The notes beneath the pieces were generated by a model. The model ran no database searches. It was given only the letters and a program-made list of their open reading frames with translations, and was not told where the DNA came from. From Bremia lactucae (taxonomy: Eukaryota > Oomycota > Peronosporomycetes > Peronosporales > Peronosporaceae): a stretch of 64,000 nt of DNA. The stretch's first letter is position 1; every line of letters begins with the position of its first letter. Made by a program: the position numbers and the translations under genes. The stretch lies in contig NC_090625.1 in assembly GCF_004359215.1 (NCBI RefSeq), forward strand, positions 1,434,979 through 1,498,978, in the 5' to 3' direction. Of this stretch, positions 32,429 through 42,300 are shown in pieces.

Positions 32429-33323
32429 GGTTTACCTTGGCTCAGAAAATACGAGCCAAGGATCAGCTGGCAGCATCGATCCGTAAAGATGCCTGCCACT
32501 TGTTCATCAGATGGCCATCTGATGAACGTCTTGGAGCGTCCACAAGCGTGTGGATGTACTACGAGTGAGTGCGATGGCCTCACTTGTGGTACGGTCGTTA
32601 GTACAACTGCACAAGATCACAGTGTGATTACTAATCACACTGTTGAGTCAGCTGCCGACGGCTGTACTAATGCACAGGCAGCGCCGAAGGTCCACCACTC
32701 GAAGAAGTCGGGTGGATTGAGACATGAATGTACGCCTAGCGGGCGACATTCAAGGAGTATACCGGTTGCCTCAACGGGACAACACGATGATCCTAGGTCG
32801 AGTAGAGAGTCGACCATAGAGGACCCGACTGTGATAGCGCAATCACACTCGGAAGACGTTGAGGAAGAGGTCCCGACGTACTTGAGGATAAATCTCCTCA
32901 AATAGTTGAAATAACTATACTTCAAGATCCCGAGGGGTTAATCCCTCGACAGCCTGTAGATAAATGCCAGGAAGAAACCGAGACATTAAATGTCTTGATT
33001 AATAACGTATCAAGAGTAGGCGCTTATGTTCTTGATCTGTATGCTCCTTCGAAGTTAACTTTGGAAATAACTCAATTACCAACCCTAGAACCTAAGCGGT
33101 TCTTGAGAGATCTGCATTGTGGTAAAATCAAGCAGATCTGCGTACTCGTCACAGAGGACGATTGCGTAACCGACATAAGGTCAGCGATAATTTTTGCAGA
33201 GAACGAACGGGTTCTCAGCAGCTCATCCATGGACGAAAGTGTCCTCGATGTGAAGACTCGGATTGAAAGATACACTACTCATTCTTGGGAGTCACTTAAG
33301 GTAAACCTCTATACAAGGATTTA
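32429..33323 (+). pseudogene. Protease end and protease-RT linker of element D1
   Basis: The repeated protease end is followed by a linker that is conserved among D copies: SRVGAYVLDLYAPSKLTLEI, LPTLEPKRFLRDL, then SSSSMDESVLDVKTRIERY. It has no domain I can name. Frame breaks lie near 32905 and 32990. Many short perfect hairpins occur here. Confidence 0.7.
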
Positions 33324-34155
33324 GTGGAATTCATGGATGTATTCCCTAAAGCAGTTCCATGCGAGTTGCCTATGGATAAAGGCACTCGACATGAGATCGA
33401 GCTCAAACCGGGCTCGAAGTACTGTGTCATGGAGCAGTGGGCACTGCCTCGTGAACAAGTACTTGCGATCGATAAATACTTTACCGATCGATTAAGAGCG
33501 GGCCATGTGAGGGGGTCAACCTCCCCACATACCTCTCCGACCTTCTGTGTGCGAAAGGCCACAGGAGGGTGGCGGATAGTGCACGCATTCAACAAACTGA
33601 ATGCTGCAACAGTACCGGCTCAAACGCCGATACCGAGAAAAGACGTAATCATAGATGGTTATGTCTAAGAGTACGATCTTTTCGTCTATGGATTTGATGG
33701 ATGGGTTATATCAAATCCTTATGCGTGAGCGGGACATTCCGTACACAGCAGTGAGCACCCCAGTGGGATTCTCTGGGAATGGCTAGTGATGCCTCAGCGG
33801 CTTAGTAACGCCCCTGCAACATTCAACAGATGTGTAACAAATCTGTTGAGACCGGAGCGGGAATTCGCACCGATTTATTTTGACGATTTATTCGTCCATA
33901 GCCGTGCATGGACGGTAAGACGGACGTGGAAGTTCATAAAACTCACGTTCGTCAGGTTCTTACACTTATGCGAAAGCATAAGTTGTATGCAAATCTCAAG
34001 AAGTGTATATTTGCTGCAAGCGAAATACCACTTCTTGGGTGCATCGTCGGTAAACATGGCGTGCGCCCTGATCCTGAAAAGATCAAGGCAATCACCGACT
34101 GGCCAGTTCCAGTCGATGTCAAGGGACTTAGAAAGTTCGTTGGTTTAGCGGCGTA
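33324..34155 (+). pseudogene. Reverse transcriptase of element D1
   Basis: RT fingers and palm: KGTRHEIELKPGSKYCVMEQ, SPTFCVRKATGGWRIVHAFN, PIPRKDVII (to 33668), a palm segment with MDGLYQ-like sequence in another frame, LSNAPATFNRCVTNLL, then YFDDLFVHS with an intact YxDD box near 33880. The thumb continues in the frame starting at 33908 (LYANLKKCIFAASEIPLLGC). At least three frame changes. Confidence 0.85.
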
Positions 34156-34919
34156 CTTGCACAAGTACTCTCGCAATTACGCAGAGAACAGTTCATCTAT
34201 CTCGTTTCTTGAAAAAAAAAGAGGAGAAATGGTTATGGAACGCGATTGTCAGCGATCGTTTGAAGGTATCAAGCAAAGCTTGATGCAATTGCCCATCTTG
34301 GGGATTGCAGATCAAGACAGACCATTCCATGTGGTCTGTGACGCCAGCGATTTTGCAATCGGCTGCGCGTTAATGCAATACGATATAGACGGCGCGGAGC
34401 GCGTCGTCTGTTACCAGTCGCGCCAGCTGCAACCAGCTGAACGCAATTACCCAGTGCATGACAAGGAACTTCTTGCCATGAAATATACATTGGCTAAATT
34501 TAGGGTCTATCTCCTCGGAGATCGGATGACGATCGATATAAAGCCGGTGAATCTTTAAAAGATTTATCGGATGGATTCATTAAATGATCCATCAAACATA
34601 GAAGGTTCTTATCTTCTGTGTAGGCTTTCTTTATGTCATCAACTAAGGTTGATGACGGAACACTTGAAATGAGTGTTGCAACAGTGGGATTAATTTCACC
34701 GTTGGAGTGCACTGCCGACTCGAAATCGGGTCGGCGTGATAACGCATCAGCGACGACATTAAGTCGTCCTGGTTTGTATTCGACGGAGAAATTATATTCC
34801 GCGAAAAAGGGTAGCCACCTCGCCATTCTTTGCGAGAGGTGTGGGCCATTTACGGCCGTGCGTAATGACGCATGGTCCGTATATACGATGAACGGTCTAT
34901 CGGTACACAACACGCAACG
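34156..34919 (+). pseudogene. RNase H of element D1 containing an internal inversion
   Basis: RNase H starts normally (FHVVCDASDFAIGCALMQYD, ERNYPVHDKELLAMKYTLAK, to about 34521). From about 34522 to 34893 the coding strand flips: the minus strand reads RPFIVYTDHASLRTAVNGP, ARWLPFFAEYNFSVEYKPG and ADALSRRPDF, the missing remainder of the same domain. After about 34893 the plus strand resumes. So a segment of roughly 370 bp has been inverted in place. Confidence 0.85.
34522..34893 (-). other. In-place inversion inside RNase H of element D1
   Basis: Compare D2 at about 40005-40400, where the same sequence runs on the plus strand. The D1 junctions read GGAGATCGGATGACG on the left and CGGTCTATCGGTACAC on the right, against GGAGATAGACCG and CATCCGATCGATACAC in D2, so the break regions share short GAT/ATC inverted microhomology. 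Breakpoints are good to a few bases. Confidence 0.85.
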
Positions 34920-36115
34920 GCTTATTGTATTACACAGCCATTACCGGCGACACTCCACGTGTCCTCGTCCCAACTCACAATGATTTGCGCTTGCGCATAA
35001 TGTATGTGTGTCACGATGCACCAACAAGTGGGCATCGTGGACGTGAAAAGACTTACCTCACAGTAAGTCGCGACTTTTACTAGCCCCGCCAGTATCAGTT
35101 CGTGCGCAAGTACATTCGTTCTTGCGAGGTATGTCAACGGGTGAAGCCTAGCCTTCATCCCATGCGCCTCTTCAACCTCTACCAATTCCGGCAGAGTGTT
35201 GGTAGTCCGTATCTATGGACTTCGTCTTCGAATTTCCCGAAGACGAACACAAAAACAATGGAATACTTGTTTTTGTAGACAGATTCAGCATGATGGTACA
35301 TCTTGCTGGAATACCAAAGTCGATTAGGGCTCCGGGTTGCGCCCGTGTCTTTATCGACACGGTATTGAAACTCCACGGTCTACCCCACGATTCACGGTGG
35401 AGTTCTGGCAATCCGTGTTCCGATCTCTCGAACACGGCTGTCTTTGTCAGCATCCGATCACCCAGGAATGGATGGTCAAACACAACGCGTAAATCGCGTC
35501 CTCGAAGAGATACTTCGAGGTTACGTCCAATCGTATCCGAATTGGAGCGAGTTTTTACCGATGGTTGAATTCGCCATCAATAATTCGGTGCATGCGTCAA
35601 CAACGCATACACCGTTCTTCGTGAATGGCTTACGCCATCCTCGCGTTCCCACCAATTAGAGGGATCCTCTAGTTTAAGGGGGGGTGGGCTCGCACGAGCA
35701 AAACCAATTCTGGCATATGCTCATCACGCGTCGAAGTTAACAATGAAGCGGGTGATGTCGAAGAAGTCGACATTGAATATGAGAAAGATCTCATGGCAGT
35801 GCGCACATAGCGTAGTGAAAAAGACAAAACAAATGAGTCAGCAGAGGAATTTCTGCTGACTCGAGAATCAGTAATCACTTTCGTACAGGATTCCTTTGCT
35901 AACGCAGGGGACCATCAGAAACGGAATGCAGACAAACATGGAAGAGCAAATGTTCATTCATTTAAAATTACTGATCTTGTGCTACTCCCTACGGTAAACC
36001 TACCTAAGCGTGTAATCACTAATGTGGGTAGCAGTAAACTACTACCCAAGTTCATTGGGCCTTTCCCTGTACTACATCGCAGAGGCAATGCACACAATAG
36101 AATTGCCACGTAGGA
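34920..36115 (+). pseudogene. Integrase of element D1
   Basis: HHCC region (HDAPTSGHRGREKTYLTVSR, then CEVCQRV) with a stop near 35081, core start MDFVFEFPEDEHKNNGILVF at 35215, a deletion that removes the second catalytic Asp region (SDRDPRF) near 35390, then SASDHPGMDGQTQRVNRV with E replaced by Q at the third catalytic position (DGQTQ against DGQTE). The GPY/F module (LLPKFIGPF) is near 36040-36060. Coding stops at about 36115 and jumps to the 3' region, so the chromodomain seen in D2 and D3 is deleted. Confidence 0.8.
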
Positions 36116-36127
36116 TGCGTTCGCATC

Positions 36128-36995
36128 CTACACAGCCTCACGTGACAACCGATGCAATTTATACCTTGCACCGGTTGGAGTTCTTTTCTCAAACTTAACG
36201 CGATTCGCGTTAAGTTTTTGAAGCCAGGCTTCGCGTCCAATGTCTTTGACATTGCGAATGAACGCGCTCCAGGCTTGCATAAGCGAGACTTTATCTCGCT
36301 TATTGTTGCCAGTAAACCATCGATGCTTTAGAAAAGCATCGAGATAGAAATCTTCCTCAGCGCGAAAGTTCTTCGCGCTGGGATCAAGGCCATGTAGCTT
36401 TGTCGCAATAAATACGGGATATTTATTGTGAGGAGTAGTCTCTCCAGACAAGCTATTGATTAGCCGTTTCTGGCAAAAGCCACGGCTTCTTCTCAGGGGT
36501 GAGATGATACATTCTATTGTCTTCAGTTCCCTGAGTGGTACCCACTGAAGCAGGGGTACATCAAAAAAATATTACGCTTACGCCATCGTCATCACCTTGC
36601 ACAGAAACAGGTGCAGGTGACCGTACGATGAACGGAACGGGCGATGAGGGATCATCCTTATCCTCGGAACCAAATAGACTATTAACTCGTCTACCAGAAT
36701 GAGCCTACTCATTCGAAGGCTCATAGTCAGCCGCCTGACGTTTATCAGGCGACTGTTCTATTCTCCCCGAGTCGGCCATTTCGTCGGACTCGCATTCGTA
36801 GTCGACCTCCAAAGAGGGGTCATATTCACGTGGTGAACCACCACGCGCTCCCGCAACATCTAGTGTTGCGCGAGAAGAAGATACTACGGCAGACGTTCCG
36901 TCTGCCGCAAAAGATAACAGTGCGTCACCCGCGGCTGCAAGAACCGCGGCCGAAGGCGCCGCACTATCAGCACCCCACATGAATTTGTTCTTCAT
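36128..36995 (-). pseudogene. Antisense reading frame of element D1
   Basis: Minus-strand frames at 36995-36705 and 36451-36128 match the antisense gene described for D2 at 43275-42294. The first is Ala-rich then acidic (DPSLEVDYECESDEMADSG); the second holds NKYPVFIATKLHGLDPSA and DFYLDAFLKHRWFTGNNKR. The C-terminal part is lost at the deletion that ends D1 pol. Confidence 0.6.
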
Positions 36996-37102
36996 GCGAT
37001 GGAATTTAAAATGATGGTTCTGTGACCAATCAACATCGTTTTTAAATTATGTGGTCACATAGTGACCACTCCATCCCATGACAGTCAGAGTGATTGTCGT
37101 TT

Positions 37103-37115
37103 AAGGGAGGGGTGA
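37103..37115 (+). promoter_or_regulatory. Polypurine tract before the LTR at 37116
   Basis: AAGGGAGGGGTGA directly abuts the LTR start, as expected for the plus-strand primer. The same tract is at 43383-43395 and 49320-49332. Confidence 0.85.
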
Positions 37116-37555
37116 TGTAACGGGGTGTATCGTTACATGAAATTAACACTTAAAGGTTGTTATTTAATATTTATCTAGAAGGTAAATAATATTTGGAGGA
37201 TATTACTTGATATAGTAATGTTCAGAAATCTTATCCATAATAGGTATAGGCCATTATATCTATTTATCCCGCAGACAAATCAGCTGTTAACGTAAAAAAA
37301 GAGAGAGACAGATAAGATTTCAAATTGCATGTTTAGTATTAGTTTATAATAAGTTAGCATCAACAGATAGAAAGAAGAGATACTTAATTATATTAATACA
37401 GTTTTCATATAACCCTCTTTAAGTTAGTTGTCTGAAAGAGAAGTCTTCCTCTGCACGTACTAGTTTACGTGAAGTGACGTAAGGCACCACTCGCAACTGA
37501 AGCAGTGCGAAGTGGACTTGTACTGAAGCAGTACAAGTCGTAGTGCCCCGTTACA
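37116..37555 (+). repeat. LTR shared by elements D1 (3') and D2 (5')
   Basis: 440 bp, TGTAACGGGG to GTGCCCCGTTACA. A polypurine tract precedes it. Downstream there is no primer-binding site: it runs directly into mid-gag sequence (CTTAGCGAGTTGTATCAC). Identical by eye to 43396-43835. Confidence 0.9.
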
Positions 37556-38030
37556 CTTAGCGAGTTGTATCACCAATAATCCAGTTCATGAACACACGTT
37601 GATTACGGTGTTCATGCAAGGTCTTACGGATGGTCCCGTAAAGACCCACCTGTTCCGCTTGGAACTGGATACGCTTGAAGAAGCAATATCCGTAGCGGAA
37701 CAGGAGGACTTTAGCTTGAGACAGGCTCAAGCAAGTTCGTCATCATATCGTCCACCTAGACGACACGAACTAGGAGGTCCAGAACCCATGGACCTTTCCT
37801 ATGTCGAAAGCGAGAAACCTCGCTTTTCGAATAATAAGCGATCGCAGAAATGCCATCGCTGCCAAAAATTGGGACATTACGCTCATGAGTGTAGTGCCCC
37901 ACGTCCAGCACCAAAAGGTACTGAACGTAATTTTGGATCGTATGCCAAAAAGGGCAACGGTCGCGGATCCGACGTTGTTGCGAAATCGCAACAGCGAGGC
38001 GGACCGCCAAAAAATGGACGGGGTCAGTAG
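37556..38030 (+). pseudogene. gag C-terminal part of element D2
   Basis: Starts directly at the LTR end, so the primer-binding site and the first 700 bp or so of gag are absent. The frame from 37599 is open to TAG at 38028-38030 and holds EEAISVAEQEDFSLRQAQA, EPMDLSYVES and an intact zinc knuckle CHRCQKLGHYAHEC. Without the primer-binding site this copy cannot be an independent element. Confidence 0.8.
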
Positions 38031-38048
38031 GGGCGCAACGCCCTACTG
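38009..38048 (+). promoter_or_regulatory. Candidate -1 frameshift site of element D2
   Basis: A AAA AAT at 38009-38015, a 9-nt spacer, then CAGTAGGG at 38025-38032 pairing with CCCTACTG at 38041-38048. The gag frame upstream is intact (ends KNGRGQ, then TAG), which makes this the cleanest gag-end context in the window. Confidence 0.75.
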
Positions 38049-38840
38049 ATCCAGCAACCTCAAGAGAATTTGCAAATCTCTTGACAAAAGTTGCTCCAGA
38101 CACACAATCATTATGTGTCTCTGCACCTGGTGATGAGGTATCCCTCATCACCTTGAAGTTAAAAGTGACAAATGATTTGTCACTTAGAGCCCTAGTGGAC
38201 TGCGGAGCGTCGAATAACTTTGTTCATCGCCAGTCGCTAGAGGGTTGTAGGCTCAAATATGTTGAGCGCGACATCTCTCCAACAAGGACGACGGTGCGTC
38301 TAGCGACAGGCGCATCGATAACAGTAACCCGACTGTGATAGCGCAATCACAGTCGAAAGACGTTGAGGGAATAGGTGCCCACGTACTTGAGGAGAAATCT
38401 CCACAAATAGTTAATGTTGAAGTGATTAGACTTCAGCATCCCGAGGGATTAATACCTCGGCAGCCTGTGGATAAATCCCAGGAAGAAAACAAGACAATAA
38501 ATGTATTGGTTTAATAACGGTTCAAGAGTAGGCGCTTATACTCTTAATCTGTATGCGCCTCCGAAGTTAACTTCGGAAATAACTCAATTATCAACCCTAG
38601 AACACAAGCGGTTATTGAGAGATCTGCATAATGGTAGAATCAAGCAGATCCGCGTACTCTTCACGGAGGACGATTACGTAATTGACATTTGGTCAGAGGT
38701 ATTTTTTGCAGAAAACGAACGGGTTCTCAGCAAATCGTCGATGGACGAAAGTGTCCTCGATGTGAAGACTCGGATTAAAAGATACACTAATCAATATCTT
38801 GGGAGTCATCCAACAGAAATTCTCTATACGAGGATTTAAT
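38033..38840 (+). pseudogene. Protease and linker of element D2, internally deleted
   Basis: The -1 frame holds the protease to 38338 (LRALVDCGASNNFVHRQS, VRLATGASITV). It then jumps to the linker: relative to D1 more than a kilobase of coordinate space (including the N gap) between the flap and the linker is missing at about 38328. The linker at 38501-38840 repeats SRVGAYTLNLYAPPKLT with an 18-bp perfect palindrome at 38560-38577. Confidence 0.75.
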
Positions 38841-40000
38841 AGAATTCAGGGATGTATTTCCTGAAGTAATTCCATGCGAGTTGCCCAAGGATAAATGCAC
38901 TCGACATGAGATCGAGCTCAAAGCGGACTCGAAGTACTGTGTCATGACGCAGTGGCCACTGCCTCGTGAACAAGTACTTGCGATCGATAAATTCTTTGCC
39001 GATCGAGTAAAAGCGGGCCATGTAAGGGAGTCAACCTCCCCACATAGCTCTTCGACCTTCTGTATGCGAAACGCCACAGAAGGGTGGCGGATAGTGCATG
39101 CATTCAATAAACTGAATGCTGCAACGGTACCGGCTCAAACGCCGATACCTAGAAAAAACGTAATCATAGATGGTATGGCTAAGAGAACGATCTTTTTGTC
39201 TATGGATCTGATGGATGGGTTCTATCAAATCCTTATGCGTGAACGGCATTCCGTAGACAGTAGTGAGCACTCCTAGTGGGTTGCTCTGGAAATGGCTAGT
39301 GGTGCCACAGGGGCTTAATAACGCCCCTGCAACATACAACAGATGCGTAACGAATCTGTTGATACCGGTGCTAGAATTCGCACCGAGTTATTTTGACGAT
39401 GTTGTCGTCCATAGCCGGGCCATGGACGGGAAGACGGACGTGGAGGTTCATAAAACTCACGTTCGTCAGGTTCTGACACTTGTGCGAAAGCATAAGTTGT
39501 ACGCAAATCTCAAGAAGTGTATATTCGCTTCAAGCGTAATACCACTTCTTGAGTGCATCGACGGAAAACACGGCTTGCGCCCTGATACCGAAAATATCAA
39601 GGCTATTACCGACTGGCCAGTTTCAGTCGATGTCAAGGGACTTAAAAAGTTCCTTGGTTAAGCGGCGTATTTGCACAAGTACTCCATCTCTCTCGTCTCT
39701 AGAAAGGAAAACGAGAAATGGTAACGGAACGCTGATTGTCAGCGTTCGTTTGAAGGTATCAAGCAAAGCTTTGATGCAATCGCCTATGTTGGCGATTGCA
39801 GATCAAAACAGACCATTCCATGTGGTCTGTGATGCCAGCGATTTCGCAATCGGCTGCGCATTAATGCAATACGATACAGACGGCGGGGACGCGTCGTCCG
39901 TTACCAATCGCGTCAGCTGCAACCAGCTGAACGCAATTACCCAGCGCATGACAAGGAACTCCTTGCCATGAAATAATGCATTGGCTAAATTGAGGTCTTT
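38841..40000 (+). pseudogene. Reverse transcriptase and RNase H start of element D2
   Basis: RT frames at 38881-39276 (KADSKYCVMTQWPLPREQVL, FCMRNATEGWRIVHAFNKLN) and 39263-39661 (FNR/YNRCVTNLL region, SYFDDVVVHSRAMDG with intact YFDD). A stop at 39659-39661 and a deletion near 39690 break the connection. RNase H begins near 39800 (FHVVCDASDFAIGCALMQYD) and loses frame near 39890. Confidence 0.8.
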
Positions 40001-40415
40001 CTCCGAGGAGATAGACCGTTCATCGTATATACGGACCATGCGTCATTACGCACGGCTGTAATTAAACCAAGAAGGATAGCCACCTCTCGCAAAGAATGGC
40101 GAGGTGGCTATCCTTCGTCGCGGAGTATAATTTCTCCGTAGAATATAAACCAGGACGACTTAATGTTGTCGCTGATGCATTATCACGCCGGCTCGTTTCG
40201 AGTCAGCGTTGCACAGCAACAGTGAAAATAATCCCACTGCTGCAACACTCACTACGAGTGTCCCGTCATCAACCTTGGTTGAAGACATAAAGAAAGCCTA
40301 CACAGAAGATAAAGACCTTCTTTGTTTAATGGATCTAATGAATCCATCCGATAAATCTTTTAAAGATTAAACGGCTTTATATCGATCGTCATCCGATCGA
40401 TACACAACGCGCAAC
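40001..40415 (+). pseudogene. RNase H end of element D2 with a perfected palindrome
   Basis: Carries YTDHASL-type sequence, the YKPGRLNVVADALSRR end at 40096-40200 and the segment leading to integrase. At 40071-40116 a 16-bp perfect inverted repeat (GAAGGATAGCCACCTC and its complement) replaces the GGCCCACACCTC-type sequence of D1. Confidence 0.75.
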
Positions 40416-40421
40416 GGCTTA

Positions 40422-41288
40422 TTGTATTATACAGCCGTTGCCGGCGACACTCCACGTGTCGTCGTCCCAACTCACAATGATTTGCGCTTGCGCATCATGT
40501 ATGAGTGTCACGATGCACCGACAAGTGGGCATCGTGGACGTGAGAAGACTTACCTCACAGTAAGTCGCGACTTTTACTGGCCCCGCCAGTATCAGTTCGT
40601 GCGCATGTACATTCGTGCTTGCGAGGTATGTCAACGGGTGAAGCCAATCCCTTCCCACCGTGCACCTCTCCAACCTCTCCCACTTCCGGCAGAGTGTTGG
40701 GAGTCCGTAAATATGGACTTCGTCTTCGAAATTCCCAAAGACGATCACAATAACAATGGAATCCTTGATTTTGTAGACATATTCTGCAAGATGGTACATC
40801 TTGCTGCAGTACTAAAGTCGATTACGGCTCCGGGCTGTGCCCGCACGGTATTCAAACTCCACGGTCTACCCCGTAAATTGGGCTCGGATAGGGATCCACG
40901 GTTCACGGCGGAGTTCTGGCAATCCGTGTTCCGATCTCTCGGAACACGGCTGACTATGTCAACATCTGATCACCCGGAAACGGATGGTCAAACAGAACGC
41001 GTAAATCGCGTCCTCGAAGAGATACTACGAGGTTACGTCCAATCGTATCCGTTGCATGCGTCTACAACGCATACATCGTTCTTTGTGAATGGCTTACGCC
41101 ATCCTCGCATACCCACCAAATTAGAGGGATCCTCTAGTTCAATGGGGGGTGGACTCGCACGAGCAAAACCACTTCTGGCTCATGTTCATCACAAGTCGAA
41201 GTTAACAATGACGCGGGTTATGTCGATGTCGAAGAAATCGACATCGAAGATGAGAAAGATCTCATGGCAGTGCGCACAAGTGTACTGA
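40422..41288 (+). CDS. Integrase of element D2
   Basis: 288-residue open frame. HHCC finger: HDAPTSGHRGREKTYLTV, CEVCQRVKP. Core with all three acidic residues visible: MDFVFEIP, GSDRDPRFTAEFW and SDHPETDGQTERVN. Compared with D3 it lacks a few residues before TVFKLHG and a segment after QSYP (the NNSV region), so it is probably impaired even though open. The frame starts with a GTG-type or in-phase codon because RNase H upstream is broken. Confidence 0.85.
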   Translation: MYYTAVAGDTPRVVVPTHNDLRLRIMYECHDAPTSGHRGREKTYLTVSRDFYWPRQYQFVRMYIRACEVCQRVKPIPSHRAPLQPLPLPAECWESVNMDFVFEIPKDDHNNNGILDFVDIFCKMVHLAAVLKSITAPGCARTVFKLHGLPRKLGSDRDPRFTAEFWQSVFRSLGTRLTMSTSDHPETDGQTERVNRVLEEILRGYVQSYPLHASTTHTSFFVNGLRHPRIPTKLEGSSSSMGGGLARAKPLLAHVHHKSKLTMTRVMSMSKKSTSKMRKISWQCAQVY

Positions 41289-42300
41289 AAAGACAAAACA
41301 AATGAGTCAGCAGAAGAATTTCTGCTATTTCGAGAATCAATATTCCGTTTCGTTCAGGATTCCATTGGTAACGCAGTGGACCGACAGAAACTGAATGCAG
41401 ACAAACATGGAAGAGCAAATGTTCATTCATTTAAAACTAATGATCTAGTGCTACTCTTTCCGGTAAACCTACCTAAGCGTTTAGTCACTTATGTGGGTAG
41501 CAGTAAACTACTACCCAAGTTCATTGGGCCTTTCCGTGTACTGCATCGCAGAGGCAACGCGTACGCAATAGAACTGCCACGTATAATGCGAACGCATGCT
41601 ACATTTTACGTTGGTCGGCTCCGCCCGTACCATCAGTACGCGGCTTCTTCCGAGGACGGATTGAAGATCCTTTTTAAGAATCCCTAAAAGATTCTTGTGA
41701 TCGAGAACCAGATTCTCATGTTGAACCTTGAGTTTCTCATGCCGGTTCCGAGTTTCCTCGAAACTGCGATGAGCTGACGACAGCTCATCACAAAGAGCGG
41801 GATATTTTCGTTCGTACTCCAACATGGAGTACGCACTCTTCGAACGGTCTTCTAACCGCTCGATATGGTGAGTCTGCACCGTCTGCTCCAACGAGCGACG
41901 CTTGCCACGCTCGTGGTCAAGTCCCTTTCCAAATCATGGAGGAAGCGATCGATTTTGTCGATTTTTGACTCTAGATCCGTCACACGGTTCGGATCTAATT
42001 TTTCCTCCTCCACCACAACCATTGGTGGATTCCCACGGTGGTCGCAGTTTCCTTGTGAAACGTATATAAAACCACCGTGATGTGAAGGGGCAGCGAACGA
42101 GTGATCTCTTTAGCTGGCGCGGATATCCACCTTCACATGACAGCTGGGAGCCTCGTTCCCAGCTAGTTGCTGACGTTGAGGGCCTCGTCCGTCAGTATGA
42201 CGAGACCCATCCGATGGTTCAGAAGGTCCATCGGAAAACACGCGCCCCTGGTGCTTGTAAATTGATTGCAAAACCTCAATCGTATCACGCATGTCAATAG
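41289..42300 (+). pseudogene. GPY/F module, linker and chromodomain of element D2
   Basis: KLLPKFIGPFRVLHRRGNAY and FYVGRLRPYHQYA (41376-41687) form the GPY/F module. After a Ser/Asp-rich linker in broken frames, 42082-42300 holds GQRTSDLFSWRGYPPSHDSW, the chromodomain W-x-G-Y-x-x-x-x-x-S-W core. A chromodomain at the integrase end marks the chromovirus branch of Ty3 elements and may steer insertion to modified chromatin. Confidence 0.8.

Noticed and set aside
41511..41891. A 126-codon minus-strand frame that looks like a coiled coil.
   Set aside because: It lies opposite the plus-strand linker between the GPY/F module and chromodomain, which is better preserved as protein in D3 (47601-48002). 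The minus frame is a shadow.
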